Assembly (NCBI RefSeq): GCF_000186265.1
Contig: NC_014934.1
Location: 806,001 to 870,000, forward strand
From: Cellulophaga algicola DSM 14237
GTDB lineage: Bacteria > Bacteroidota > Bacteroidia > Flavobacteriales > Flavobacteriaceae
DNA length: 64,000 bases
Reading direction: 5' to 3'
Of this stretch, positions 26,888 to 36,383 are shown in pieces. A program made the translations under genes and the position numbers. The notes beneath the pieces are model-generated. The model worked only from the letters and a program-made list of their open reading frames with translations, was not told the DNA's origin and did no database searches. Within the stretch, counting starts at the first letter, position 1. Every line of letters begins with the position of its first letter.

Positions 26888-28036
26888 TTAATCGTTGATA
26901 AACTCTTCTCCTAAATTAAAAGTTAAGGAAAAACGCAATGTATTCTCTAAAGGGTTTTGAATTTTAGAGGATGAAAATAAGTAAGATAAATCTACCTGAG
27001 CTGCTTTAAATTTAAAACCAGCACCAAGAGAGAAAAATTTTCTTGATCCTTTTTCTTCGCTTTCATTAAAGTACCCTGTTCTTAACATAAAAGAATCTTG
27101 ATAACTATATTCTGCGCCAAGTGCCCATGAAAACTCTTTTAATTCTTCTGAGAAACCATCAGGGGCATCACCAAAAGATTTAAATACACCACTTAAAAAA
27201 CCTATCTCCTGATATTCTGCATTATCATCGCCATTAATTACACCATCCTCATTAAAATCTTGAGGTGTTGGTACTAATAGTTTATTAAATTCTGTTGAGA
27301 TTGCTAATTTATTATCTGCATCTAAAATAAAGTCAAACCCTGTACCAAATTTTAAATTTGTTGGTAAGAAATTCTCTTGCCCACCTTCATCATAAGAAAT
27401 TTTATTTCCTAAATTAGAAAGGTTAAAACCAAGTCTCCAACGACCATCAAAATTATTGTAGGCAATTTCTCTTGAACGATAGAAACCAGCAATATCTACA
27501 GCAAAAGCACTAGCTGCTTTTGTATCTGCAGAACCTGCTTGATCCGGAAATTTTAAATTGGAACTAATAAAACGCGCTCCAACCCCCATAGAAAAAGTTT
27601 CGCTAAGTTTTAAAGAATACGAGCCATCAATAGCAAATTCATTTGGTTTTACTACCGTACCTTCTTCATTTGCAAACTGTCTAAGCTCAATTTCACCTAA
27701 AGTAAAATAACGTATACTTGCTGCAAATGCACTTCTATCATCTATTTTATTATAAAAACTTGCATTTAATAACGCAATATCTGTAATGATACTCTCTAAA
27801 TAAGGAGTATAACTAATTCCTATTCCCATTTTCTGTTCTGCAAAAGCAAATTTTGCAGGATTCCATTGCTGTGAATACGCATCTACCGATGTTGCTACAC
27901 CAATATCTCCCATACCAGAAGAACGAGCATCTGCAGCGATTGTTAAAAAAGGAACTCCAGTTGTAATAACACGTTCATTTTGAGCGGATACTTTAAACAA
28001 ACCTAAAATTAGGGTAATTACTAATATTTTTTTCAT
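26888..28036 (-). CDS. porV: Type IX secretion system outer membrane protein PorV
   Basis: A 382-residue outer-membrane beta-barrel protein (signal peptide cut after KVSAQ). It matches PorV/LptO: TTGVPFLTIAADARSSGMGDIGVA near the mature N-terminus, then QQWNPAKFAF and long barrel strands. PorV hands type IX cargo from the translocon to the PorU sortase. The C-terminal end (about 260-380) includes ELKEFSWALGAEYSYQD and ends LRFSLTFNLGEEF. It is divergent from gldJ with a 427-base gap, where porU would normally be expected. Confidence 0.93.
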   Translation of the reverse strand: MKKILVITLILGLFKVSAQNERVITTGVPFLTIAADARSSGMGDIGVATSVDAYSQQWNPAKFAFAEQKMGIGISYTPYLESIITDIALLNASFYNKIDDRSAFAASIRYFTLGEIELRQFANEEGTVVKPNEFAIDGSYSLKLSETFSMGVGARFISSNLKFPDQAGSADTKAASAFAVDIAGFYRSREIAYNNFDGRWRLGFNLSNLGNKISYDEGGQENFLPTNLKFGTGFDFILDADNKLAISTEFNKLLVPTPQDFNEDGVINGDDNAEYQEIGFLSGVFKSFGDAPDGFSEELKEFSWALGAEYSYQDSFMLRTGYFNESEEKGSRKFFSLGAGFKFKAAQVDLSYLFSSSKIQNPLENTLRFSLTFNLGEEFIND

Positions 28037-28463
28037 CTCTCGTTTTCTATACTTAAAATTTATTGGTATAAATAGGTTACTAGTTTTCGGTAATAAATAA
28101 AAATCATATAAATATTATAACACTAACGTTCTATTTCAAGAAAACTTATTCAAAAGAAAAAAAAAGCAAAAAATAATTTCATTATCCTATTAATATACCG
28201 TCAGAAATTAAATATTAAAACAAATAAAAATCGCTATTTGATAAAAAAGGAAAAAACAAAATACTAATACGATTATTACTGCGTTATTAATCTGTAAATG
28301 CAATTTGGCCTACGAAATTAAAAATCTAGAAATATTTTAGAATTGAATAAAATATTCTTTAGAAAACACCGTTCTTTAAGCCGAAAGCAGTAATTGCAAA
28401 CCAAAATATAATGTTTTACCTAACTACATAAAGTAGTTATTTTATTGAACTCAAGTCCTAATT
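28037..28463. other. gldJ-porV intergenic region; no porU
   Basis: About 427 AT-rich bases between the divergent porV and gldJ starts. I find no frame or remnant of porU, which flanks porV at this locus in Flavobacterium johnsoniae as I recall it. No exact TAnnTTTG box was found for either gene. It must hold both promoters. Confidence 0.6.
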
Positions 28464-30125
28464 ATGAAAAAACAATTCATCAAAGTTGTACTCTCTTGCG
28501 CTGTTATTGCAGGTGGTTTTAGTAGTTGTAAAAATTCTTCTTCTTCAAAAAACACTTCAAGAGCTACAGGTTGGAAAATAAATGCAAAGGAAGGTGGTTT
28601 TCAACACAACACAGACTATAAAGAGCAAGAAACTGCTCCTGGTTTGGTTTTTGTTGAAGGTGGTACCTTTACAAAAGGTAAAGTACAAGACGATGTTATG
28701 CATGATTGGAACAACACTCCTACATCACAACACGTAATGTCTTTCTATATGGATGAAACGGAAGTTACTAACTCCATGTACTTAGAGTATTTAGATTATT
28801 TAAAGAGCGTTTATCCTCCTGAAGATCCTAGATATGTAAATATCTATACAGGTGCTTTACCTGATACTTTAGTATGGAGAAACCGTTTAGGTTTCAATGA
28901 GACCATGACCAATAACTATTTACGTCACCCAGCATACGCGGAGTATCCTGTAGTAGGTGTAAACTGGATCCAAGCAGTACAATTTGCTGAATGGAGAACA
29001 GATAGAGTGAACGAAATTATGCTAGAGAGAGAAGGATATCTTTCTGAAGAAGCAAAATATAAAGTTGTAAATGGTGATATTGAAGGTACTTTTAGTACTG
29101 AAGCCTACCTAAATAGACCTGAGTCTGTTTACAATGGTCAGATTGATTCATTACAAGGAAAAATGAAAAAAGATTCTGTATCGAACTTCGCATCAAGAAG
29201 TACAGGTATTATTTTACCAGAATATAGATTACCAACAGAAACAGAGTGGGAATATGCTGCTGCTGCTCAAGTAGGATCAAGAGAATACAACAACCAAAGA
29301 GGTAGAAAAAAATATCCTTGGGAAGGTGATTATACAAGAAACGGACAACGTCTTGGTCGTGGTGATCAATTAGCCAACTTTAAACAAGGTAAAGGTGATT
29401 ACGGTGGAATCGCAGGATGGTCTGATGATGGTGCTGATATTACAGCTCAAGTTAAATCATACAAACCAAATGATCTTGGATTATACGAAATGGCGGGTAA
29501 CGTTGCAGAATGGGTTGCTGATGTTTACAGACCTATTGTAGATGATGAAGTAAGTGATTTTAATTACTATCGCGGAAATATCTATATGAAAACGGCAATC
29601 GGTGAAGACGGAAAAGTAAACGTAATTAGAGATTCTATTGTTTACGATACCTTACCAAACGGAAAAGTTGTTGCTGTAAATTTACCAGGCGAATTAAAAA
29701 TGGTTCCTGTAGATGAAAACGAAACATACTTAAGAACAAACTTCTCTTCTAGTGATAACAGAGGCTACAGAGATGGCGAGCCAGGATCTTCAAGATTTTA
29801 CGATAGATTCAGTGATGATGAAGATGGTGACGAAAAGAAGAAAATGTACAACTCACCTAAACATAAAGTACAACGTGATTCTTTAGGAGCTGTGACTCGT
29901 AATTATGATAAGTCTAACTACAGAACTACATTAATAAATGATGAAGTTAGAGTTTACAAAGGTGGTTCTTGGAGAGATAGAGCATATTGGTTAGATCCTG
30001 CACAACGTAGATTCCTACCTCAATATATGGCTACTGATTACATCGGGTTTAGATGTGCAATGTCTAGAGTAGGTTCTAAATCTAAAACAAAGAACAAAAC
30101 GGTTAGAAGTAAAAAAGTAAAATAA
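28464..30125 (+). CDS. gldJ: Gliding motility lipoprotein GldJ
   Basis: A 553-residue outer-membrane-associated lipoprotein with a lipobox ending at Cys22 (GGFSSC). Most of the chain (about 60-535) is a formylglycine-generating-enzyme (FGE-sulfatase) fold: PGLVFVEGGTF, MDETEVTNSMYLEY, YRLPTETEWEYAAAAQ, MAGNVAEWVADVY and GGSWRDRAYW to DYIGFRCA. In GldJ this fold is structural and not an active FGE. GldJ stabilises other Gld proteins and is needed for gliding and type IX secretion in F. johnsoniae. A strong terminator follows, then murF. Confidence 0.93.
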   Translation: MKKQFIKVVLSCAVIAGGFSSCKNSSSSKNTSRATGWKINAKEGGFQHNTDYKEQETAPGLVFVEGGTFTKGKVQDDVMHDWNNTPTSQHVMSFYMDETEVTNSMYLEYLDYLKSVYPPEDPRYVNIYTGALPDTLVWRNRLGFNETMTNNYLRHPAYAEYPVVGVNWIQAVQFAEWRTDRVNEIMLEREGYLSEEAKYKVVNGDIEGTFSTEAYLNRPESVYNGQIDSLQGKMKKDSVSNFASRSTGIILPEYRLPTETEWEYAAAAQVGSREYNNQRGRKKYPWEGDYTRNGQRLGRGDQLANFKQGKGDYGGIAGWSDDGADITAQVKSYKPNDLGLYEMAGNVAEWVADVYRPIVDDEVSDFNYYRGNIYMKTAIGEDGKVNVIRDSIVYDTLPNGKVVAVNLPGELKMVPVDENETYLRTNFSSSDNRGYRDGEPGSSRFYDRFSDDEDGDEKKKMYNSPKHKVQRDSLGAVTRNYDKSNYRTTLINDEVRVYKGGSWRDRAYWLDPAQRRFLPQYMATDYIGFRCAMSRVGSKSKTKNKTVRSKKVK

Positions 30126-30145
30126 TCTTTTTTAAATAAAATATT

Positions 30146-30178
30146 AAAAGTCCCGATGCAACCATCGGGACTTTTTTT
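30146..30178 (+). terminator. Terminator of gldJ
   Basis: 13-bp arms AAAAGTCCCGATG and CATCGGGACTTTT with a 4-nt loop, then seven T. It lies between the gldJ stop and the murF start and is one of the strongest hairpins in the window. Confidence 0.92.
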
Positions 30179-30191
30179 ATACATTAGTTTT

Positions 30192-31466
30192 ATGAAAATA
30201 GAAAAGCTACACGAACTTTTTTTAAAGTTCTCAACGATAAGTACAGATACCCGAAAGGTTACTAAAGACTGCATCTTCTTTGCGCTAAAGGGCGAAAATT
30301 TTGATGGCAACACCTACGCTAAAAAAGCATTAGAAAGTGGCGCTAAATACGCTGTAATAGATGACGAAAGGTTTGCGGATAGTGATGCCACTATTTTGGT
30401 TCCAGATGTTTTAACCTGCTTACAACAATTAGCTAATTTTCATCGAAATTTCTACAAAACAAAGGTTATTGCACTTACTGGAAGCAATGGAAAAACAACC
30501 ACCAAAGAACTTATAAATTCCGTTTTATGTACCACGTATAAAACCATTGCCACAGTCGGGAATTTAAATAACCACATAGGAGTACCTTTAACACTACTCG
30601 CTATAAAAGAAGATACCGAAATTGCGATTATTGAAATGGGTGCTAACCATCAAAAAGAAATTGAATTTCTTTGCAACATAGCTGAACCTGATTTTGGCTA
30701 TATCACAAATTTCGGAAAAGCACATTTAGAAGGTTTTGGCAGCTTTGAAGGTGTTATCAAAGGAAAAAGTGAACTTTACGATTACCTTCAAAAAGATGAG
30801 AAACCTATTTTCTTTAATGCTGATGATGAATTGCAAGCAAACAAATTATCAAACTACATTAATAAATTTGGTTTTAGCGAAACAGATTCCCATTACTATA
30901 ACATACAACTAAAGGAAGCGGATCCTTTTGTGCAGATCATTTTTGAAAATCAAGAAATCGTTTCAAATTTGATTGGCGCTTATAATTTTATTAATTGTTG
31001 TGCCGCTATAATCATGGGTAAGTATTTTAACGTTTCCATTGATCAAATTAAAAACGGAATAGAACGCTACATCCCTTCTAATAACCGTTCACAAGTACTA
31101 ACACAAAATACGAATGAAATAATTTTAGATGCTTACAATGCCAACCCAAGTAGCATGAAAGCGGCTTTGGATAATTTTAGCAAATTAAAGACCACTAAGA
31201 AGATTGTTTTTTTAGGTGATATGTTTGAATTAGGAAGTACCGCACCAGAAGAACATCAACATATTGCGGAATTAACTTCAGCATTAAACTTCACCGAAGC
31301 TTTTTTAATTGGTGAAAATTTTGATGTAACCACTTCAGATTTAAAAACATTCAAGTCTTTCAATGAACTCGCTGTATTTTTAAAAACAAACACATTTAAA
31401 GATGCCTCTATATTAATTAAAGGATCAAGAGGAATGGCTTTAGAAAGAGTACTAGATTTACTATAA
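30192..31466 (+). CDS. murF: UDP-N-acetylmuramoyl-tripeptide-D-alanyl-D-alanine ligase
   Basis: A 424-residue cytoplasmic Mur ligase that adds D-Ala-D-Ala to the muramyl tripeptide, the last soluble step of peptidoglycan precursor synthesis. The ATP loop is ALTGSNGKTTTKELI near residue 105, and the MurF signatures NLNNHIGVPLTLL and ILDAYNANPSSMKAAL are present. I take the ATG at 30192. An earlier in-frame ATG at 30156 lies inside the gldJ terminator and would add a stretch encoded by the hairpin, so it is rejected. It ends at a long hairpin shared with glpD. Confidence 0.95.
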   Translation: MKIEKLHELFLKFSTISTDTRKVTKDCIFFALKGENFDGNTYAKKALESGAKYAVIDDERFADSDATILVPDVLTCLQQLANFHRNFYKTKVIALTGSNGKTTTKELINSVLCTTYKTIATVGNLNNHIGVPLTLLAIKEDTEIAIIEMGANHQKEIEFLCNIAEPDFGYITNFGKAHLEGFGSFEGVIKGKSELYDYLQKDEKPIFFNADDELQANKLSNYINKFGFSETDSHYYNIQLKEADPFVQIIFENQEIVSNLIGAYNFINCCAAIIMGKYFNVSIDQIKNGIERYIPSNNRSQVLTQNTNEIILDAYNANPSSMKAALDNFSKLKTTKKIVFLGDMFELGSTAPEEHQHIAELTSALNFTEAFLIGENFDVTTSDLKTFKSFNELAVFLKTNTFKDASILIKGSRGMALERVLDLL

Positions 31467-31517
31467 ATAACAAGATGAATACCTCAACGAGGCATTCATC
31501 TTGTTATCTTTTTTTAA
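31467..31517. terminator. Bidirectional terminator between murF and glpD
   Basis: 14-bp perfect outer arms (ATAACAAGATGAAT and ATTCATCTTGTTAT) plus a 4-bp inner stem and a 3-nt loop. On the + strand it ends in TCTTTTTTT. It closes murF and probably also the glycoside cluster arriving from the other side. Confidence 0.88.
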
Positions 31518-31524
31518 AAAAGTA

Positions 31525-33174
31525 TTAGAATTCTGAATGTGATTTTATCAAAGCATCTAATTCTGAATTATAGGCTGATAAGGTTTCTTCACTTAAAGCA
31601 AAAGTCTCTTTAAAAACTGCAAAAACTTTTTCTCTATACGCTTTTACACTCTCTATATTAAAATACAGTCTTCCTGTTCTCCGTATAAAAAAATCTAATG
31701 GCGTAACCACCATTTCATGGTGCATACAAAATTCTAACTCAGCCATGATTAAATTCTCCTTAGGATTAGCCCCTGTACTGGAAGCATAAATTTGTAATAT
31801 AGCTTCTGTTTGTTTCCCATATGTGGTAACCAAATACCATGCTTCATGTGCCTCAAAATTATCCTTTTCTAATATGTCATTAATTTTAGTGATGTATTTC
31901 TTAACTTCTTTGTATTTTTTCCATGGCCCACCAGTTAGCGGAATTTTATCCGTAAAAACATCCTTGAACCTTGCACTTGTCTGTTTTTCTAATTTTTTGT
32001 GAACTTTATCTACTACTCGTTCTGCCATTTTACGATACCCCGTAAGCTTACCTCCTGCCATACTCAATAATCCAGAATCAGAATTAAATATTTCATCTTT
32101 CCTAGATAGCTCTGAAGGCGACTTCCCTTCTTCATGTATTAAAGGCCTTAAACCTGCCCAAGAAGACACAATATCTTTACGCTCTAAATGAACACTAGGA
32201 AACATGTTATTAATAGCATCTAACAAATAATCTGCATCTTCTACAGTAGCCACAACATCTTCCTTAGAATGTTTGTAATTGGTATCCGTTGTACCTGCAT
32301 AAGTTACATTTCCTCTAGGAATAGCAAACATCATGCGACCATCTGGAATATCAAAGTAAACGGATTGTTTTAAAGGTAGTTTCGCTTTTTCAAAAACCAA
32401 ATGCACTCCTTTGGTCAGATGTAATTGCTTTCCTTCTTTAGAATGATTGATCGTCCTCAACTCATCTACCCACGGACCCGCAGCATTAATTACGTATTTA
32501 GAATGTATCTGATAAGATTCTCCACTCACTGCATCGGTAACCGTGACTCCCGAAATTTGGTCGCCATCATACAAAAAGTCAGTTACTTTCGTATAATTAA
32601 TAGCTGTTGCATTGTAATTTAATGCCGTTTTAATGTTCTCTAAAGTCAAACGTGCATCATCCGTTCTATATTCCGCATAATACCCAGACCCTTTCAAGAT
32701 GCCTTCTGGCAATAATGGCTCTAATGCTAAGGTTTCTTCCTTATTCATCATTTTACGCTTATCATCACCTTCTACATCAGCAAGAATATCATAAACTTTT
32801 AAGCCAATTGAAGTCATCCATTCTCCATAAGAACCGTCTTCAATAAGCGGTAATAGCATTTTTTCAGGAATGACTAAATGTGGTGCTAATTTATGCACTA
32901 TAGCACGTTCTGTACCTACTTCCTTTACAAGCATTAGCTCAAATTGCTTTAAGTACCGAAGACCTCCATGAATTAATTTAGAAGACTTGCTACTGGTTCC
33001 TGAAGCAAAATCGCCTTTTTCTATTAAAGCAACTTTCATTCCTCTTGAGGATGCATCTAATAAAATACCTGCTCCTGTAATTCCTCCACCAATAACTACT
33101 AAATCAAACGTATTAGCCTTTAATTCTTCTGTTATCTTATCTCTTTTTAAATAGGTAAAATTTTCTTTTTTCAT
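31525..33174 (-). CDS. glpD: FAD-dependent glycerol-3-phosphate dehydrogenase
   Basis: A 549-residue flavoenzyme that oxidises glycerol 3-phosphate to dihydroxyacetone phosphate and passes electrons to the quinone pool at the inner membrane. It begins with a dinucleotide-binding site DLVVIGGGITGAGILLDA, has the GlpD motifs GTSSKSSKLIHGGLRYL and GTTDTNYKHS, and SMAGGKLTGYRKMAERV near residue 380. It is the last gene of the minus-strand cluster, 25 bases after glpK, and probably handles the glycerol released by the GH36 enzyme. The cluster ends at a strong hairpin. Confidence 0.94.
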   Translation of the reverse strand: MKKENFTYLKRDKITEELKANTFDLVVIGGGITGAGILLDASSRGMKVALIEKGDFASGTSSKSSKLIHGGLRYLKQFELMLVKEVGTERAIVHKLAPHLVIPEKMLLPLIEDGSYGEWMTSIGLKVYDILADVEGDDKRKMMNKEETLALEPLLPEGILKGSGYYAEYRTDDARLTLENIKTALNYNATAINYTKVTDFLYDGDQISGVTVTDAVSGESYQIHSKYVINAAGPWVDELRTINHSKEGKQLHLTKGVHLVFEKAKLPLKQSVYFDIPDGRMMFAIPRGNVTYAGTTDTNYKHSKEDVVATVEDADYLLDAINNMFPSVHLERKDIVSSWAGLRPLIHEEGKSPSELSRKDEIFNSDSGLLSMAGGKLTGYRKMAERVVDKVHKKLEKQTSARFKDVFTDKIPLTGGPWKKYKEVKKYITKINDILEKDNFEAHEAWYLVTTYGKQTEAILQIYASSTGANPKENLIMAELEFCMHHEMVVTPLDFFIRRTGRLYFNIESVKAYREKVFAVFKETFALSEETLSAYNSELDALIKSHSEF

Positions 33175-33199
33175 AACTTTATTTCCCCAACTAAATTAA

Positions 33200-34687
33200 T
33201 TAATTGCACTCCCAATTCATAGTACGTTTTACCGCTTTTTTCCAACCAGCATACATTTTATTTCTGAGTTGCTTAGAAACATTTGGTTCAAATATTTTAT
33301 CGACAGTTCTACTCTTCAGAATATCATCTTCAGACCACATACCCACGGTAATCCCTGCCATATATGCTGCGCCTAATGCCGTAGATTCTATAGATTTTGG
33401 TCTGATTACATTTTTATTTAATATATCTGCCTGGAACTGCATTAAGTAATTATTTGCTGCTGCACCTCCATCTACTTTTAAGCATTTAAGCTTTATACCA
33501 GAATCGCTTTGCATGGCCTGTAAAATATCTTTTACTTGATACCCTAAACTATCTAAGGTAGCCTTTGCGATATGTGCTTTTCCTGTATCTCTCGTAAGTC
33601 CAAAAATTGCACCCCGTGCATACATGTCCCAATATGGGGCCCCTAAACCTGCAAAAGCAGGAACTACATAAACAGGATTCTCTACATCTAGACTCAAAGC
33701 CAACTTCTCAGATTCACATGCAGATTCTATAACATTTAACTCATCTCTTAACCACTGTACTGCCGCGCCTGCAATAAAGATACTACCTTCTAAAGCGTAC
33801 CGCACTTTACCATTTACGCCCCACGCTATTGTGGTGATCAGTCCGTTTTTTGAAAACTGGGGTTTTTTCCCTGTATTCATTAGTAAGAAACAACCTGTTC
33901 CATAGGTATTTTTAGCGTCTCCCTTTTTTAAACATGCCTGACCGAATAATGCCGCTTGTTGATCCCCAAGTACACTTGCTATTGGGATTTTAACTCCATT
34001 GAGTTCATACATTCCAAATACACTTGACGAAGGAAAAACTTTTGGCAGCATACTTGCCGGAATTTCTAATTCTGAAAGTAGCTTTTTATCCCATTCTAAG
34101 GTATTAATATTGAATAACAAACTTCGTGAAGCGTTGCTATAATCTGTAACATGGACATTCTCTTTTGTTAAATTCCAAATTAACCAGGAATCTATAGTTC
34201 CAAACCGCAACACTCCTTTATCTGCCTTTTCCTGAGCCCCTTCTATGTTATCAAGAATCCATTTTATTTTAGTTCCTGAAAAATAAGAATCTATTACTAG
34301 TCCCGTATTTTTTCTAACATAATCTGTAAGTCCGCGTTTTTTTAATTTTTCACAAAATGGTGCTGTTCTCTTATCTTGCCAAACTATAGCATTATAAATA
34401 GGTTTTCCGGTTTCTGAATCCCAAACCACCGTGGTTTCTCGTTGATTTGTTATACCTATTGCTACAATTTGGTCTGGTGTTACCTTAGTATTCTTGATTA
34501 GTTTTTCAAAAACGCGTAGTTGACTTTGTAATATTACAGCAGGGTCATGCTCTACCCAACCTGATTGCGGATAGATCTGTTCAAACTCCTCTTGCTCCAT
34601 GCCTATAATTTTTCCTTGATGATCAATCAAAAGAGCGCGAGAACTTGTTGTTCCTTGATCTAAAGAGACGATAAATGAAGTGTTCAT
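33200..34687 (-). CDS. glpK: Glycerol kinase
   Basis: A 495-residue FGGY-family kinase that makes glycerol 3-phosphate from glycerol and ATP. Signatures are clear: [13 protein letters not shown] at the N-terminus, [13 protein letters not shown] and IVWQDKRT, the glycerol-binding R/E/W residues, and the C-terminal ATP segment [20 protein letters not shown]. It is 28 bases after the symporter gene and 25 bases before glpD. No glycerol facilitator (glpF) lies in the cluster, which suggests that its glycerol comes from inside the cell. Confidence 0.95.
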   Translation of the reverse strand: MNTSFIVSLDQGTTSSRALLIDHQGKIIGMEQEEFEQIYPQSGWVEHDPAVILQSQLRVFEKLIKNTKVTPDQIVAIGITNQRETTVVWDSETGKPIYNAIVWQDKRTAPFCEKLKKRGLTDYVRKNTGLVIDSYFSGTKIKWILDNIEGAQEKADKGVLRFGTIDSWLIWNLTKENVHVTDYSNASRSLLFNINTLEWDKKLLSELEIPASMLPKVFPSSSVFGMYELNGVKIPIASVLGDQQAALFGQACLKKGDAKNTYGTGCFLLMNTGKKPQFSKNGLITTIAWGVNGKVRYALEGSIFIAGAAVQWLRDELNVIESACESEKLALSLDVENPVYVVPAFAGLGAPYWDMYARGAIFGLTRDTGKAHIAKATLDSLGYQVKDILQAMQSDSGIKLKCLKVDGGAAANNYLMQFQADILNKNVIRPKSIESTALGAAYMAGITVGMWSEDDILKSRTVDKIFEPNVSKQLRNKMYAGWKKAVKRTMNWECN

Positions 34688-34715
34688 TCTAGAAAATTTA
34701 TATTAGTTATCTCAA

Positions 34716-36371
34716 TTAAAAAATTAAATAGGTACTCAGTACGAGTATTGTTATCAATATACCTGCTACTATGGCATACTTCCAAGGAGTTATATTTAAA
34801 TCGTCTGTTTGCATAGGAACATAATCAGTATCACGAGGATACAATTTACCTATGACTAGCATTATAATGATATTCAACACAAAAAGTATCGCCATCACGT
34901 GTAAGAAGTGCGGATAAGCTTCTGCTTGAATGACATTTAATGCATGAAGATCTGTAATACCATTCTGCTGCGCTTCTAAAAGTGCTTTTTCAATAAATCG
35001 AGGTTTTATTATAAATTGACTAATTGAATAAAGTACTACTCCAGAAATAACGCCAACTTTTGCTGCAATCGCTGGTACTCTTTTCGTAAAGAACCCTATA
35101 ACAATTACTGTTAATATCGGAATACTATAACAACCATTGGCTTCTTGCAACCATGCGAATAATCCATTAGGCGCATTTGCTATTAGTGGTGCAACACACA
35201 TACCCAAAATTCCAAGAACTAGACCAAATATTTTACCTGCTTGAACCACTTGTTTTTCAGAAGCATTTTTTTTGAAATACTGCTTATATAAATCAAAACC
35301 AAAAAGTGTTGCACTACTATTTAATAAGCTATTAAATGAACTTAGTACTGCCCCAAACAATACTGCTGCAAAAAAGCCAGTGAATACTGTTGGCAATACT
35401 GTTTTTACCAATTGCGGATATGCTTGGTCAGGGTTTTCTAAATCGCCATTAAAAACATGCCACGCTATTATACCTGGAAGTACTACAATTATTGGAATTA
35501 AAAATTTAGCAAGCGCAGCCAAAATCATTCCTTTTTGACCTTCTTTTAAATTTTTAGCACCAAATACACGTTGCAATATTGCCTGATTAGTACCCCAATA
35601 GAACATCTGAACCAACATCATCCCCGTAAAAACCGTTCCAAAAGGAATGGAAGCATCAACCCCGCCTTTAACATTAAATTTCTCTGGATTTTCTTTCCAT
35701 AAAATATCTAATCCGTCTAATACATTACCATCTCCTATCAACATCAATCCGAATACAGGAACTAAAAGTCCCCCAATGATAAGACCTATAGCATTTATTA
35801 AATCTGAAACAACCACTGCCTTTAGTCCTCCAAAAACTGCATAAATAATACCTATTATTCCAATACTCCATACACATACCCAAATGGTTGCATTCTGTGA
35901 AATTCCTAAAATTTGCGGAATATCAAACATAGTACTAAAAGCTAAAGAACCAGAATACAAGACTGATGGCAATACAACCAAAACATATCCAGATAAAAAT
36001 AAAATTGTTAATATGGCTTTAGTTTGATGATCGAATCTATTTTCAACAAATTGAGGAATCGTAGTTATTCCCCCTTTCATATATTTTGGAAGTAAGAATA
36101 TAGCGGTAATAATCATGGCAATTGCGGCTAGTGTTTCCCAAGCCATGACCAAAACACCTTCTGTAAATGCTTGCCCATTTAAACCCACAATCTGTTCTGC
36201 AGACAAATTAGTTAGCAAAATAGAACCTGCAATAGTAACTGCTCCTAAGCTCCTGCCTGCCAAAAAATAACCATCGGCAGATTTTTCATCTGTTTTCCTA
36301 GTAGCATACCATGCTATAATTGCGACTAAAAGCGTAAAACCGACAAAAGAAATGATTGCTAAAAAATCCAT
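34716..36371 (-). CDS. SSS-family sodium/solute symporter (SGLT-like)
   Basis: A 551-residue inner-membrane transporter of the solute:sodium symporter (SLC5) family with about 13-14 helices. It has the N-terminal FVGFTLLVAIIAWYATRKTDEKSADGYFLAGRSLG, NLSAEQIVGLNGQAF and the substrate-path region FWGTNQAILQRVFGAKNLKEGQKG. The closest well-known homologues include the Vibrio galactose/Na+ symporter and sugar or inositol carriers, so a sugar or small glycoside is a sensible cargo. It sits between the alpha-galactosidase and glycerol kinase genes (12- and 28-base gaps). Within this cluster it is the only visible inner-membrane permease, so it probably imports the substrate delivered by SusC/SusD. 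Confidence 0.9.
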   Translation of the reverse strand: MDFLAIISFVGFTLLVAIIAWYATRKTDEKSADGYFLAGRSLGAVTIAGSILLTNLSAEQIVGLNGQAFTEGVLVMAWETLAAIAMIITAIFLLPKYMKGGITTIPQFVENRFDHQTKAILTILFLSGYVLVVLPSVLYSGSLAFSTMFDIPQILGISQNATIWVCVWSIGIIGIIYAVFGGLKAVVVSDLINAIGLIIGGLLVPVFGLMLIGDGNVLDGLDILWKENPEKFNVKGGVDASIPFGTVFTGMMLVQMFYWGTNQAILQRVFGAKNLKEGQKGMILAALAKFLIPIIVVLPGIIAWHVFNGDLENPDQAYPQLVKTVLPTVFTGFFAAVLFGAVLSSFNSLLNSSATLFGFDLYKQYFKKNASEKQVVQAGKIFGLVLGILGMCVAPLIANAPNGLFAWLQEANGCYSIPILTVIVIGFFTKRVPAIAAKVGVISGVVLYSISQFIIKPRFIEKALLEAQQNGITDLHALNVIQAEAYPHFLHVMAILFVLNIIIMLVIGKLYPRDTDYVPMQTDDLNITPWKYAIVAGILITILVLSTYLIF

Positions 36372-36383
36372 ATAGTTTGGTTG

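Noticed and set aside
28464-30125. Reading this gene as a sulfatase-maturation enzyme (FGE)
   Set aside because: The FGE fold is real, but the lipobox and the location beside porV identify GldJ.
30156-30191. Upstream ATG for murF
   Set aside because: It sits inside the gldJ terminator hairpin; the ATG at 30192 gives a standard MurF N-terminus.
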